From: HGM04593 sp045634305
GTDB lineage: Bacteria; Bacteroidota; Bacteroidia; Bacteroidales; Bacteroidaceae
Direction: 5' to 3'
NCBI GenBank assembly: GCA_045634305.1
Contig: JAZQZZ010000005.1
Location: 1-40,359 of the forward strand
DNA: 40,359 nucleotides
The translations under genes were made by a program, and so were the position numbers. The notes under the pieces are model-generated. The model was not told the origin of the DNA. It saw only the letters and a program-made list of their open reading frames with translations, and made no database searches. Shown here one piece after another: positions 1-7,719 of the stretch. The stretch's first letter is position 1, and each line of letters opens with the position of its first letter.

Positions 1-10
1 ACTTTGCAGA
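1..10 (+). promoter_or_regulatory. Partial secG promoter -7 element
   Basis: The window opens with ACTTTGCAG, which looks like the right half of a Bacteroidetes -7 box (TAnnTTTG). It sits about 55 nt before the secG ATG. The -33 part would lie outside the window, so this is tentative. Confidence 0.35.
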
Positions 11-63
11 CCAAATAAGATTTTTAGAAATTATAGTAAAACATACAAAAAAAGAATAGTAAT

Positions 64-396
64 ATGTTTGGCTTTTTTGTACTTTTGATTGTATTGGCTT
101 CGGTGCTGATGTGTTTGATTGTCTTGATTCAGAATTCAAAGGGCGGTGGCCTTGCTTCGGGTTTTGCATCATCTAACCAGATAATGGGTGTTAGAAAGAC
201 TGCCGATTTCCTTGAGAAGGCAACTTGGACCATTGCTGCTGTAATGGTTATCTGTAGCATTTTTGCAGCTCACTCTTTGTCTGCTGACAACGAAGTGGTT
301 CTGGAGCAGAACTATACAGACGCTGCAAACACAGCTGCTCCTGAGGTGCAGGCTTCTGTCTTCCCAGAGACACCTGCTCTGCCAGAGGCTAACTGA
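64..396 (+). CDS. secG: Preprotein translocase subunit SecG
   Basis: Inner-membrane SecG, the accessory subunit of the SecYEG channel that assists SecA-driven export. The 110-residue product has two hydrophobic segments (about 1-22 and 54-72) separated by the diagnostic cytoplasmic loop with SKGGGLASGF (25-34). A polar Pro/Glu/Ala-rich tail follows, longer than in minimal SecG proteins and variable in the family. The ATG at 64 fits the start of the first membrane segment. A strong terminator follows the stop, so this is the end of its transcription unit; the window begins within its leader. Identification is secure from the loop motif and topology. Confidence 0.93.
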   Translation: MFGFFVLLIVLASVLMCLIVLIQNSKGGGLASGFASSNQIMGVRKTADFLEKATWTIAAVMVICSIFAAHSLSADNEVVLEQNYTDAANTAAPEVQASVFPETPALPEAN

Positions 397-418
397 TAAA
401 TTTGGAATATAACGGTGC

Positions 419-452
419 GCCGGCCTTGAAACAAGGCCGGCTATTGTTTTTT
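419..452 (+). terminator. Rho-independent terminator after secG
   Basis: Perfect 10-bp stem GCCGGCCTTG / CAAGGCCGGC (419-428 and 432-441) with an AAA loop, followed by TATTGTTTTTT. It lies 23 nt after the secG stop and just beyond the end of the convergent DoxX gene. Confidence 0.92.
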
Positions 453-460
453 GGAGGGGC

Positions 461-895
461 TTAGCCTATAATTTTCTTGAATATATTGTCTATCGAGTAT
501 TTTCCGGGCCCTATAATATACAGCAATGTGAATATGGTCAGGAACATGAGTGAAGGCTCCTTTGCTGCAAGTGTGTCGCCTGAATGGATTATGAAAAAAG
601 CAACGCACATGGTGAATATCATGGGGATGAGGCTCAGGCGGAACAGTGCTCCTATAATGAATCCTAACGAACAGAGAATCTCGGCAAACAGTACCAGCCA
701 CAGTGACAGTGTGCTGCCAAGCCCGATGGGGTTGGGGAATGTGTGGGGCGCATCGATGTAGAAATGTATCTTTGCAACACCGTGCGAGAGGAACAGGAAC
801 CCGAAGATGATGCGTGCAAAAAGTATCAGCATTGATTTTGTCGATGACGAAATAGGCTCGCTGAACAGCCATTTGAAGAGTCTTTTTCTATACAT
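461..895 (-). CDS. DoxX family membrane protein
   Basis: Small DoxX-family integral membrane protein with four predicted hydrophobic segments. The family signature region reads ARIIFGFLFLSHGVAK near the N-terminus. Some DoxX relatives take part in quinone or thiosulfate redox chemistry or in oxidative-stress membrane complexes, but the substrate cannot be assigned here. I prefer the ATG at 895 (MYRKRLFKWLF, 144 residues) over an in-frame ATG at 928, because the upstream ATG lies inside a strong hairpin and the shorter form fits the usual DoxX length. It is the last gene of a leftward group with the SIMPL protein. Confidence 0.8.
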   Translation of the reverse strand: MYRKRLFKWLFSEPISSSTKSMLILFARIIFGFLFLSHGVAKIHFYIDAPHTFPNPIGLGSTLSLWLVLFAEILCSLGFIIGALFRLSLIPMIFTMCVAFFIIHSGDTLAAKEPSLMFLTIFTLLYIIGPGKYSIDNIFKKIIG

Positions 896-931
896 GATAT
901 GCGGTGTCTTTTCTATAGAACACCGCATATC
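896..931 (-). promoter_or_regulatory. 12-bp hairpin abutting the DoxX start codon
   Basis: Perfect inverted repeat GATATGCGGTGT / ACACCGCATATC (896-907 and 920-931) with a 12-nt loop. On the coding (minus) strand the stem ends directly against the ATG at 893-895 and contains the alternative ATG at 926-928. No T-tract follows on the minus strand, so it is not a typical terminator for the SIMPL gene. It could control translation or process the mRNA. Confidence 0.55.
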
Positions 932-958
932 TGTTTTTGTTCGTTTTTCGGGATTACC

Positions 959-1672
959 TTATTTGAGCTCGAAACGTACGTTGACGGTAAAGCGGTATGT
1001 GTTTTTTCCGATGCTGATTACCGGTTCTGATATCGCATTGTCAAAATTGGCTTCTTCGTTGCTTTGTGCGCGTTTCATATATAGTCTTGGCTGCGACTGG
1101 CCGCTGTTCATCCAGTAACTGATGGTAATGGCCTTGCCGGCTTCCTGGCCAATGGCTCCGGCAAGCATCTGCGCTTCTGCTTTTGCCTGCTGCATGGCTT
1201 CAATGCCCATCTCGCTCTTCAGTTCCTTTTCGCCGGTGTATTTGGTGCGCACGAGCTCAATATCCGAAATCTGCTGCTGTTCAAGCGATGTTATGACGTT
1301 CTGCATGGTAGCGGCGTCGTTGAGCTTGAGCAAGTATGTGGCCTCAGTCTGTGTCTTTATGTTTTTAGAGAAGGCCTTGTAGCCTATTTCGCTACCCATG
1401 TAGTTGATTGTGAGGCTTTGGGCAATGTCTATCCTGTTGGCCTTGAGTGCCTCGATCATGGCTCTTTGCATCTGTTCGAGTGTCTTCTTGCCTTTGTAGT
1501 CTTGTTCTCTAATGGTTATCTGCAGATAGAGTTCGTCGGGGGTAACTTCACGCTCTATGGTTGTGCTGATGTCTATATATGAGTCTGTGTTTGTCTGTGC
1601 TGTACTCTTGGTTGGAATGGCTAGCAGGAACAGTGTTGCCATGATGTAGGTTGTGATGATACTTTTTTTCAT
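959..1672 (-). CDS. SIMPL domain (DUF541) periplasmic protein
   Basis: A 237-residue protein with an N-terminal signal peptide (MKKSIITTYIMATLFLLAIP...AQ) followed by a SIMPL/DUF541 domain. Family members are periplasmic or outer-membrane-associated oligomers of poorly defined function; some are linked to oxidative stress. Recognisable features are the opening IDISTTIEREVTPDELYLQITI strand pair, a helix with LEQMQRAMIEALKAN, and the central MGIEAMQQAKAEAQMLAGAIG helix. It lies 63 bp upstream of the DoxX start on the same strand, so co-transcription is likely. No catalytic motif is visible. Confidence 0.82.
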   Translation of the reverse strand: MKKSIITTYIMATLFLLAIPTKSTAQTNTDSYIDISTTIEREVTPDELYLQITIREQDYKGKKTLEQMQRAMIEALKANRIDIAQSLTINYMGSEIGYKAFSKNIKTQTEATYLLKLNDAATMQNVITSLEQQQISDIELVRTKYTGEKELKSEMGIEAMQQAKAEAQMLAGAIGQEAGKAITISYWMNSGQSQPRLYMKRAQSNEEANFDNAISEPVISIGKNTYRFTVNVRFELK

Positions 1673-1800
1673 GTTGTCTATTGTTGTTGGTTCTACATAT
1701 TGTGATTACAGGTGCACATTAGTGCTGTTTGTCCGCAAGTTGGCAAATTTTGTCGTATAAAACAAATCTGCAACATTTTTTTAGCACTTGTTTGCCGTAA

Positions 1801-2712
1801 TTAATCTTTTTTAATCTCTTGCTTGCGGAACTCAAGAGGCGTGGCTCCAGTCTTCTTCTTGAAGAAGGTGGAAAATTGCCCCAGACATTCAAAGTGTAGT
1901 TGTGAAGATATCTCGGCAATACTCATGTTGGTGCTGTGGAGCAGTTCTTTGGCTTTTGTAAGTTTGAGCTCCAGACGGTATTGCCCGGGTGAAATACCGC
2001 ATTTCTTTCTGAACTCACGACGGAACAGTGAGTAGCTGATTCCAAGCGAGTGTGCTATTTCTTCCAATGGTTGATTGCTTGTCATGTCTTCTTTCATTAC
2101 AACTTTTGCCTGGTTGATGATGCGTGTGATGTATGTGTCACCATTGGTGTGGTTGAGGTCCTCGTAGTGTATGCGCCCAATAAGTGAGATTAGAAGACCG
2201 GAGATGATTTGCTGGTAGCCTTTCTTCTCTTCTTTGACAATGTCGAGTATTTCGTGGAAGGTGTTTATGATTTTTTCGTCGACTCCAACCCTGAAGACGC
2301 AGTTCTTGAATGTGAAGAATCCGGCTCTGATTTTGTCGTCCATGAAAACACCGTTGAAGCCAATCCAATGGTCGTCCCATCCTGTTTCGGCGTCGGGGGC
2401 AAAGGTGTGCCATTCGCCGGGGAAAAGCATGAACATCATCCCGGCTTCAATCCTGGTTCGTGAGCACGATGCGCTTTCAAAGTAACCGCTTCCGCGGGTA
2501 ATGTAGTAGAGCTGGTATTCATTGAGTATGCGGCGTCCGCTTTCCTGGAAACCATAGCCTACGGGTGGCGTTGTAAGGGGATAACATTGGCCTGGGTGAA
2601 CGTGCTGGAAACCGACGGTCGTCACTGCAAGCCCCCACGATCTGTCGCGTGGCGTGGTCTGCAGATAACTGTAGCGTTCTATATTTTCTTTGCCGGTTGT
2701 GCTTTCTGTCAT
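1801..2712 (-). CDS. AraC family transcriptional regulator
   Basis: A 303-residue regulator. The N-terminal half (about 30-150) is a cupin-like ligand-sensing domain, with LYYITRGSGYFES and MMFMLFPGEWHTFAPD resembling the AraC sugar-binding fold. The C-terminal 100 residues form the double helix-turn-helix (LEEIAHSLGISYSLFRREF, then MSIAEISSQLHFECLGQFSTFFKKKTGATP). Such proteins usually activate carbohydrate genes in response to a sugar. It is divergent from the porin gene across 176 bp, which makes the porin a plausible target. Effector and regulon are not deducible from the sequence. Confidence 0.9.
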   Translation of the reverse strand: MTESTTGKENIERYSYLQTTPRDRSWGLAVTTVGFQHVHPGQCYPLTTPPVGYGFQESGRRILNEYQLYYITRGSGYFESASCSRTRIEAGMMFMLFPGEWHTFAPDAETGWDDHWIGFNGVFMDDKIRAGFFTFKNCVFRVGVDEKIINTFHEILDIVKEEKKGYQQIISGLLISLIGRIHYEDLNHTNGDTYITRIINQAKVVMKEDMTSNQPLEEIAHSLGISYSLFRREFRKKCGISPGQYRLELKLTKAKELLHSTNMSIAEISSQLHFECLGQFSTFFKKKTGATPLEFRKQEIKKD

Positions 2713-2744
2713 TGTAGATGTGTGAAGTCAGGTCGTTTGTTGTG

Positions 2745-2775
2745 CAAAGAAAATAATAAGTTTTGATAATGCAAG
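2745..2775 (-). promoter_or_regulatory. Candidate promoter of the AraC-type regulator
   Basis: On the minus strand, CTTG (2772-2775), a 19-nt spacer and TTTCTTTG (2745-2752) approximate the Bacteroidetes consensus TTTG-N19-TAnnTTTG with one mismatch in each box. It lies about 33 nt upstream of the ATG. Confidence 0.45.
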
Positions 2776-2888
2776 AGCCCTCTGTGAAAAAAACGTCGTT
2801 CCTTTTGTAATTTCAGATGAATTTCTCTTTTCAAACAAAAATGCTCTTTGCGTGTTCTATTGCTGTATTCATATTAAATGTGACAGTT

Positions 2889-4172
2889 ATGAAAAGGATT
2901 TCAAAATTTACTTTGCTCCCGGCTTTGGGCGTGTTGGTTGCCGCAGGTGCCAATGCACAGAGTTGGGTTGAACTTTCGGGTGATGCGACACCTGTAATCT
3001 GTATCAGCGAAACAGTCAATGAGGCTCCAGATGTGGTTGAGATATTCCAGACTACGGAGAGCCCTTATCACAACGATCCGCGAGCTCCACGCTTTGTCCT
3101 TGTTGACCAGAAAGGCAATTGGGGACTTGGTATTGGCGGTTATCTGCAGACAAAAATCGAATATGATTTTGACAGGGCTGTCGACAATGTCGATTTCTTG
3201 CCTTCGGCAATTCAACGTGGTGGTGCACCGTCGAGCCAGTTCAGAATGGACATGACAAACTCTGTCCTCTTCCTCAAACTTGTGGGTACAAGCCGTCTGC
3301 TTGGCGATTTTGAGGTGTTTACATCGGCCAACTGGCGCGGTAGTGGTCTTGGCCTGCAGTTGCAGAATGCGTACATGAGCACCAAGTATCTGAAAATTGG
3401 TTACTCAGTGGGCTCATTCATGGACTTGGCTGCCATTCCTGTGACAATTGACTATGGAGGCCCTTGCGGTATGACGTTCTACCGTGCGACACAGGTTATG
3501 TTGCGATATGGATTTGACTTCGGTCTTTCAATGGGTATAAGCCTTGAGGCTCCCGATGTGAATGCTACCGAGAACGAGACCTTTACCATCGATGCGCAGC
3601 GTGTGCCCAACATTCCTATCTATGTGCAGTACAACCTGTTCAATGACCCACAGAACCATATACGTCTGGGTGCGATAATGCGCGATATCTCGTATGTGGA
3701 CAAGGTGACAGGTAAGGATAACGATAAGGTGGGCTGGGGTGCTCAGGCGAGCATGATTGCTACAATAGGTGGACTGCAGTTGCGCGGACAGTATACAATT
3801 GGCGAGGGTATAGGCTCGCTGGTGAACAACATCTCGAATGTGGGTGTGGATGTGGTTCCCGACCCTACAACTCCGGGAAATGCCATGATGCTAACGAGTG
3901 AATCATGGTATGCAGGCGTGCAGTACAATTTCAGCAAGCGTTTCTTTGCATCGGCGACATATAGCCAGACAATGCTCCACTCACGCAAGGGGTATGCAGA
4001 GGCAAATCCCGGTGGTTACCAGAAAGGTCAATATCTTGCAGCAAACTTCTTCTATAATGTGACCGACAATATGCAGCTTGGCATTGAATATCTGCATGGT
4101 TGGAGAATGGATTTCAATGACAAGACATACAATGCGAACAGAATAAACCTTTCGGCCAGGTACGATTTCTGA
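2889..4172 (+). CDS. DcaP-like outer-membrane porin
   Basis: Outer-membrane beta-barrel of about 427 residues. I chose the ATG at 2889 (MKRISKFTLLPALGVLVAAGANAQ) because it starts directly at a signal peptide with an Ala-x-Ala cleavage site; an in-frame ATG at 2817 would prepend another hydrophobic stretch. The mature part shows alternating-residue barrel strands throughout (for example GGYLQTKIEYDF, FFASATYSQT, NMQLGIEYLHGW) and ends in YDF, the C-terminal aromatic recognised by the BAM complex. The pattern with GNWGLGIGGYLQTK resembles DcaP-type trimeric porins, which pass small organic anions and peptides. Substrate unknown. A terminator follows. Confidence 0.78.
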   Translation: MKRISKFTLLPALGVLVAAGANAQSWVELSGDATPVICISETVNEAPDVVEIFQTTESPYHNDPRAPRFVLVDQKGNWGLGIGGYLQTKIEYDFDRAVDNVDFLPSAIQRGGAPSSQFRMDMTNSVLFLKLVGTSRLLGDFEVFTSANWRGSGLGLQLQNAYMSTKYLKIGYSVGSFMDLAAIPVTIDYGGPCGMTFYRATQVMLRYGFDFGLSMGISLEAPDVNATENETFTIDAQRVPNIPIYVQYNLFNDPQNHIRLGAIMRDISYVDKVTGKDNDKVGWGAQASMIATIGGLQLRGQYTIGEGIGSLVNNISNVGVDVVPDPTTPGNAMMLTSESWYAGVQYNFSKRFFASATYSQTMLHSRKGYAEANPGGYQKGQYLAANFFYNVTDNMQLGIEYLHGWRMDFNDKTYNANRINLSARYDF

Positions 4173-4191
4173 TAATCACAAGTGCAACATG

Positions 4192-4221
4192 CCCCGGATT
4201 CCAATGGATTCGGGGTTTTTT
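4192..4221 (+). terminator. Terminator after the porin gene
   Basis: A 10-bp stem (4192-4201 with 4206-4215, two G-T pairs, CAAT loop) followed by TTTTTTAT, 20 nt after the porin stop codon. Confidence 0.88.
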
Positions 4222-4298
4222 ATGTTTCTTTTACCCTTTTTATGAAAATATATTAAAGAAGTTTGGGGTGTGCCGTGCCGATTTTTCCGATATAATAT

Positions 4299-4328
4299 TT
4301 TGTTTTATGAAAATTATTGATATTTTTG
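4299..4328 (+). promoter_or_regulatory. Promoter of the phosphate transporter gene
   Basis: TTTG (4299-4302), an 18-nt spacer and TATTTTTG (4321-4328) match the Bacteroidetes vegetative promoter consensus. Transcription would start near 4335, giving a leader of about 80 nt. Confidence 0.65.
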
Positions 4329-4414
4329 TGACATAATTGCGACATTGCGGTAATGGGCGTGTGTGTCTTTTGAGCAATTGTCGGGTTGGAGTGAAAAACA
4401 TTATTTAAAAATAT

Positions 4415-6718
4415 ATGGATTTCTTTAACAACATTGTCTCTTACGTATCGGAGCTCAGTTCGTTGGAACTCTCCTATATGTTTGTGATTGCATTCATGTT
4501 TGCTCTTGCCATCATTGACCTTACGGTGGGTGTGAGCAACGATGCTGTGAATTTCTTGAGTTCGGCTGTCGGTTCAAGGGCGGCAAAAGTCAAACATGTT
4601 CTTATTGTGGCGGCTGTGGGTGTCTTTGTGGGCGCCTCGTTCAGCAGCGGTATGATGGATGTTGCACGTCATGGTATTTTCGACCCGGGTTTCTTTACCT
4701 TCCAGAACGTGATGTGCATTTACCTTGCGGTGGTAATCAGTGACGTATTCCTGCTTGACCTCTTCAACTCGCTTGGTCTGCCTACATCTACAACCGTGTC
4801 AATGGTGTTTGAGCTGCTTGGTGCTTCGTTCATCACGGCATTGCTCTCTGCGTCGGGTAAGGGGTTGAGCATGCTCAATACAGATAAGGCCATGACCATT
4901 ATCATTTCGATATTCCTGTCTGTTGCCATAGCTTTTGTGTTCGGTTTGGTTGTGCAGTGGATTTCACGTCTGCTGTTTACGTTCCGTTATCGCAAGAATC
5001 TGGGCTACAAAATTGGCCTATATGGCGGTTTCGCATCTACTGCAATCGTCTACTTCATGATTGTAAAGGGTATGAAAGGAAGCTCTCTGAAGGCTTTGCT
5101 GCCCGCCGTTGTACAGGATTTCATCTTTGAGGATACTACAAAGTTCATTATATGCGCATTTGTAGTGCTAACATTGCTCATGCAGTTGTTGCACTGGTGT
5201 AAGGTGAATGTGTTGAAGGTAGTGGTGCTTATGGGTACATTCTCGCTTGCAATGGCGTTTGCCGGTAATGACCTTGTGAACTTCATAGGTGTTACACTGG
5301 CCGGACTTGAGTCGTTCCAGACTTTTGTTGCTCATGGCGGTGATCTGAATATGACTATGGGTGCCTTGAATTTACCGGCGACAACCAATGTGCTTTTCCT
5401 TGTCGGTGCCGGTGCCGTAATGGTATATGCACTCTTTACAAGCAAGAAGGCACGTAAGGTGTTGCAGACATCTATCGACCTCTCGAGCCAGCAGAATGAG
5501 GAGAATGATATGTTTGGAACGTCATCAGTAGCACGTAATATCGTGCGTGCATCTACAAAGATGATTGATGCTGTGTCACGCAATACCCCCGATGGCGTAA
5601 AAAAATGGATTGGGAAACGTTTCGCTCCGCTTGAGGAACGTGAGGATGTGGCTTTTGACCTTGTGCGTGCATCGGTTAATCTGGTGCTTGCAGGTCTACT
5701 CATTGCAGTGGGCACTTCGCTCAAATTGCCTCTATCTACTACGTATGTTACCTTTATGGTTGGTATGGGTTCTTCGCTTGCCGACCGTGCCTGGAGTCGT
5801 GAAAGTGCCGTTTATCGCGTTACCGGTGTGGTTTCGGTAGTCGGTGGATGGTTCATAACTGCCGGTGCTGCATTCATAATTGCTGCTCTTGTCGCAACTA
5901 TAATGAACTTCGGTGGCATTATTGCAATGTACATAATGATTGCAATTGTAATTTATCTGCTCATCCGTAGCCACATAAACTATAACAAGAAGAAGTCGGC
6001 CGAAAAGGTAGACGAGAAGATGAATCTCATTCTCAAGTCCGAGAATCAGGACGAGGTTTGGGAGAATCTCAAGTCTCACACTGCCGAGACTCTTGCCCAC
6101 ACTCTCGAATTCTCGGCCGATGCGTACAAGAAGATGTTCGAGTCGTTCTCGAGAGATGCATTGCGTCCATTGAAGAGTACTTTGATAAAGATTGTAGAGG
6201 AGAAGGCACTGATGAAGAAGCAGCGCCGTGCAGAGACACGTGGCTTGCAGCGCATTGATCAGCAGATGGCGTTCGAGCGCAGTACATGGTATCACCTGTG
6301 TACAAACAGTTGCCAGCAGATGCTTAATACACTCACACGTATCGGTGAGCCAATGAGGGAGCATGCAGACAACAGCTTCAATCCGCTGTCAAAGGTTTAT
6401 GTTGAAGAGTTCTCACCATATTGCAACAATGTATACAATGTGTTGAAGGATATCAACAGCATTATTGCTTCAGGTGATTACAGCAACGCCGAGGAAGTGT
6501 CAACAAGAGCAAAGGAACTCAAACATCAGCTTGCAAGTCTGCGCAAGGAGCAGACAATGCGCCTGCACCAGAGCAATGGCAGTCTCAGAATGGACTTTGT
6601 GTACTTGAATCTAATTCAGGAGAGCCATGAGTTGCTCAGTGAGGTGCGTAACCTGTTACGTGGTGGTAACAAGTTCTTTGCCTTGCAGGTTACAACTACC
6701 GAAGAGCCTAAACTTTAA
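4415..6718 (+). CDS. PiT family inorganic phosphate transporter with PhoU-like C-terminal domain
   Basis: A 767-residue inner-membrane phosphate permease of the PiT/PHO4 family, which moves phosphate (often as a metal-phosphate complex) with a cation. Both halves of the family signature are present: VGVSNDAVNFLSSAVGSRAA near residue 35, and the later repeat LKLPLSTTYVTFMVGMGSSLADRAW around 435-460. GLPTSTTVSMVFEL near residue 125 is also typical. About 12 hydrophobic segments end near 525. The remaining 240 residues are soluble and helical and resemble PhoU/DUF47 phosphate-signalling proteins, so transport and regulation may be fused. It has its own promoter and terminator and stands alone. 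Confidence 0.9.
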   Translation: MDFFNNIVSYVSELSSLELSYMFVIAFMFALAIIDLTVGVSNDAVNFLSSAVGSRAAKVKHVLIVAAVGVFVGASFSSGMMDVARHGIFDPGFFTFQNVMCIYLAVVISDVFLLDLFNSLGLPTSTTVSMVFELLGASFITALLSASGKGLSMLNTDKAMTIIISIFLSVAIAFVFGLVVQWISRLLFTFRYRKNLGYKIGLYGGFASTAIVYFMIVKGMKGSSLKALLPAVVQDFIFEDTTKFIICAFVVLTLLMQLLHWCKVNVLKVVVLMGTFSLAMAFAGNDLVNFIGVTLAGLESFQTFVAHGGDLNMTMGALNLPATTNVLFLVGAGAVMVYALFTSKKARKVLQTSIDLSSQQNEENDMFGTSSVARNIVRASTKMIDAVSRNTPDGVKKWIGKRFAPLEEREDVAFDLVRASVNLVLAGLLIAVGTSLKLPLSTTYVTFMVGMGSSLADRAWSRESAVYRVTGVVSVVGGWFITAGAAFIIAALVATIMNFGGIIAMYIMIAIVIYLLIRSHINYNKKKSAEKVDEKMNLILKSENQDEVWENLKSHTAETLAHTLEFSADAYKKMFESFSRDALRPLKSTLIKIVEEKALMKKQRRAETRGLQRIDQQMAFERSTWYHLCTNSCQQMLNTLTRIGEPMREHADNSFNPLSKVYVEEFSPYCNNVYNVLKDINSIIASGDYSNAEEVSTRAKELKHQLASLRKEQTMRLHQSNGSLRMDFVYLNLIQESHELLSEVRNLLRGGNKFFALQVTTTEEPKL

Positions 6719-6741
6719 AAAGATATTTTGATTGGTTATAT

Positions 6742-6795
6742 TGCCGGCAAGGGTTAATTTTTGATAAAAGTGCCTTTGCCGGCATATATTTTATT
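6742..6795 (+). terminator. Terminator after the phosphate transporter
   Basis: TGCCGGCAA (6742-6750) pairs with TTGCCGGCA (6776-6784), leaving a 25-nt loop, and is followed by TATATTTTATT. It overlaps the likely promoter region of the next gene. Confidence 0.6.
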
Positions 6796-6802
6796 ACTTT
6801 CG
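6775..6802 (+). promoter_or_regulatory. Possible promoter of the endonuclease IV gene
   Basis: TTTG (6775-6778) and TACTTTCG (6795-6802) resemble the Bacteroidetes promoter boxes. The spacer is only 16 nt and the second box has one mismatch, so this is tentative. It places transcription start about 15 nt before the ATG. Confidence 0.35.
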
Positions 6803-6823
6803 CAATATTAAAGATTGATTGAT

Positions 6824-7657
6824 ATGAAATTTATAGGTCCTCATGTTTCGGCAAGCGGCGGAGTGGAGAATGCGCCGCTGAATGCAATGGCTGTCGGTGC
6901 CAATGCCTTTGCTCTTTTTACAAAGAACCAGCGTCAGTGGGTGGCGGCTCCTCTCACGGCGAAGAGTATTGAACTTTTCAAGGAGAATTGCCGCAGGGGC
7001 GGTTTTTCTCCCGAACAGATATTGCCACACGACAGTTATCTCATAAATCTGGGTAACCCGGACGAAGATGCTCTGCAAAAATCGCGTGCAGCATTCCTTG
7101 ATGAGATGCAGCGCTGTGAGCAGCTTGGTCTGACAATGCTCAACTTTCATCCCGGTAGTCACTTGAATAAGATTTCAATAGAGCAGTGTCTCGATGAAAT
7201 AGCTGCAAACATTAATCTTGCTCTCTCAAAGACAAATGGTGTGACAGCTGTAATCGAGAATACTGCCGGACAGGGCAGCAATGTAGGTAACAGGCTCGAG
7301 GAGATACGTTATATAATTGACCGTGTGGATGACAAGAGCCGTGTCGGCGTATGTATTGATACTTGTCACTTCTATTCGGCCGGTTATGATATCGTCGGTG
7401 ACTATGATGGGGCATTCGGCGAACTAGAGCGGGTTGTCGGCCTTGAATATCTGAAGGCCATTCATCTGAATGATACCAAGAAACCGCTTGGATCGCGCGT
7501 TGACAGGCATGACAATGTCGGCATTGGCCTGCTTGGTATAGACTTTTTCAAGCGCTTTATGAAGGATTCGCGTTTCGACAATATTCCTATTATCCTTGAA
7601 ACGCCCGATGAGAGCCGCTGGGCTGAGGAGATTGCCCTATTGCGCTCGTTCGAGTAA
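6824..7657 (+). CDS. nfo: Endonuclease IV (AP endonuclease)
   Basis: Endonuclease IV cleaves DNA 5' to abasic sites in base excision repair. The 277-residue TIM-barrel protein starts at the ATG at 6824 (MKFIGPHVSASGG, the canonical N-terminus). The metal-binding motifs appear in order: LNFHPGSH, VIENTAGQGSNVG, VGVCIDTCHFYSAGYDI, HLNDTKKPLGSRVDRHDNVGIG and IPIILETP. These carry the His, Glu and Asp ligands of the trinuclear zinc site. Length and motifs are complete. The gene is monocistronic, bounded by a bidirectional terminator shared with the convergent DUF4270 gene. Confidence 0.95.
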   Translation: MKFIGPHVSASGGVENAPLNAMAVGANAFALFTKNQRQWVAAPLTAKSIELFKENCRRGGFSPEQILPHDSYLINLGNPDEDALQKSRAAFLDEMQRCEQLGLTMLNFHPGSHLNKISIEQCLDEIAANINLALSKTNGVTAVIENTAGQGSNVGNRLEEIRYIIDRVDDKSRVGVCIDTCHFYSAGYDIVGDYDGAFGELERVVGLEYLKAIHLNDTKKPLGSRVDRHDNVGIGLLGIDFFKRFMKDSRFDNIPIILETPDESRWAEEIALLRSFE

Positions 7658-7668
7658 TGTATGTCAGT

Positions 7669-7707
7669 AAATAATGAGGCCGCAGTTTTGCTGCGGCCTC
7701 ATTATTT
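7669..7707. terminator. Bidirectional terminator between nfo and the DUF4270 gene
   Basis: Perfect 17-bp stem (7669-7685 with 7691-7707) and a 5-nt loop. The stem has a GC core and AAATAAT/ATTATTT ends, so it can act on both strands between convergent genes. Confidence 0.92.
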
Positions 7708-7719
7708 ATATTGTATCAA

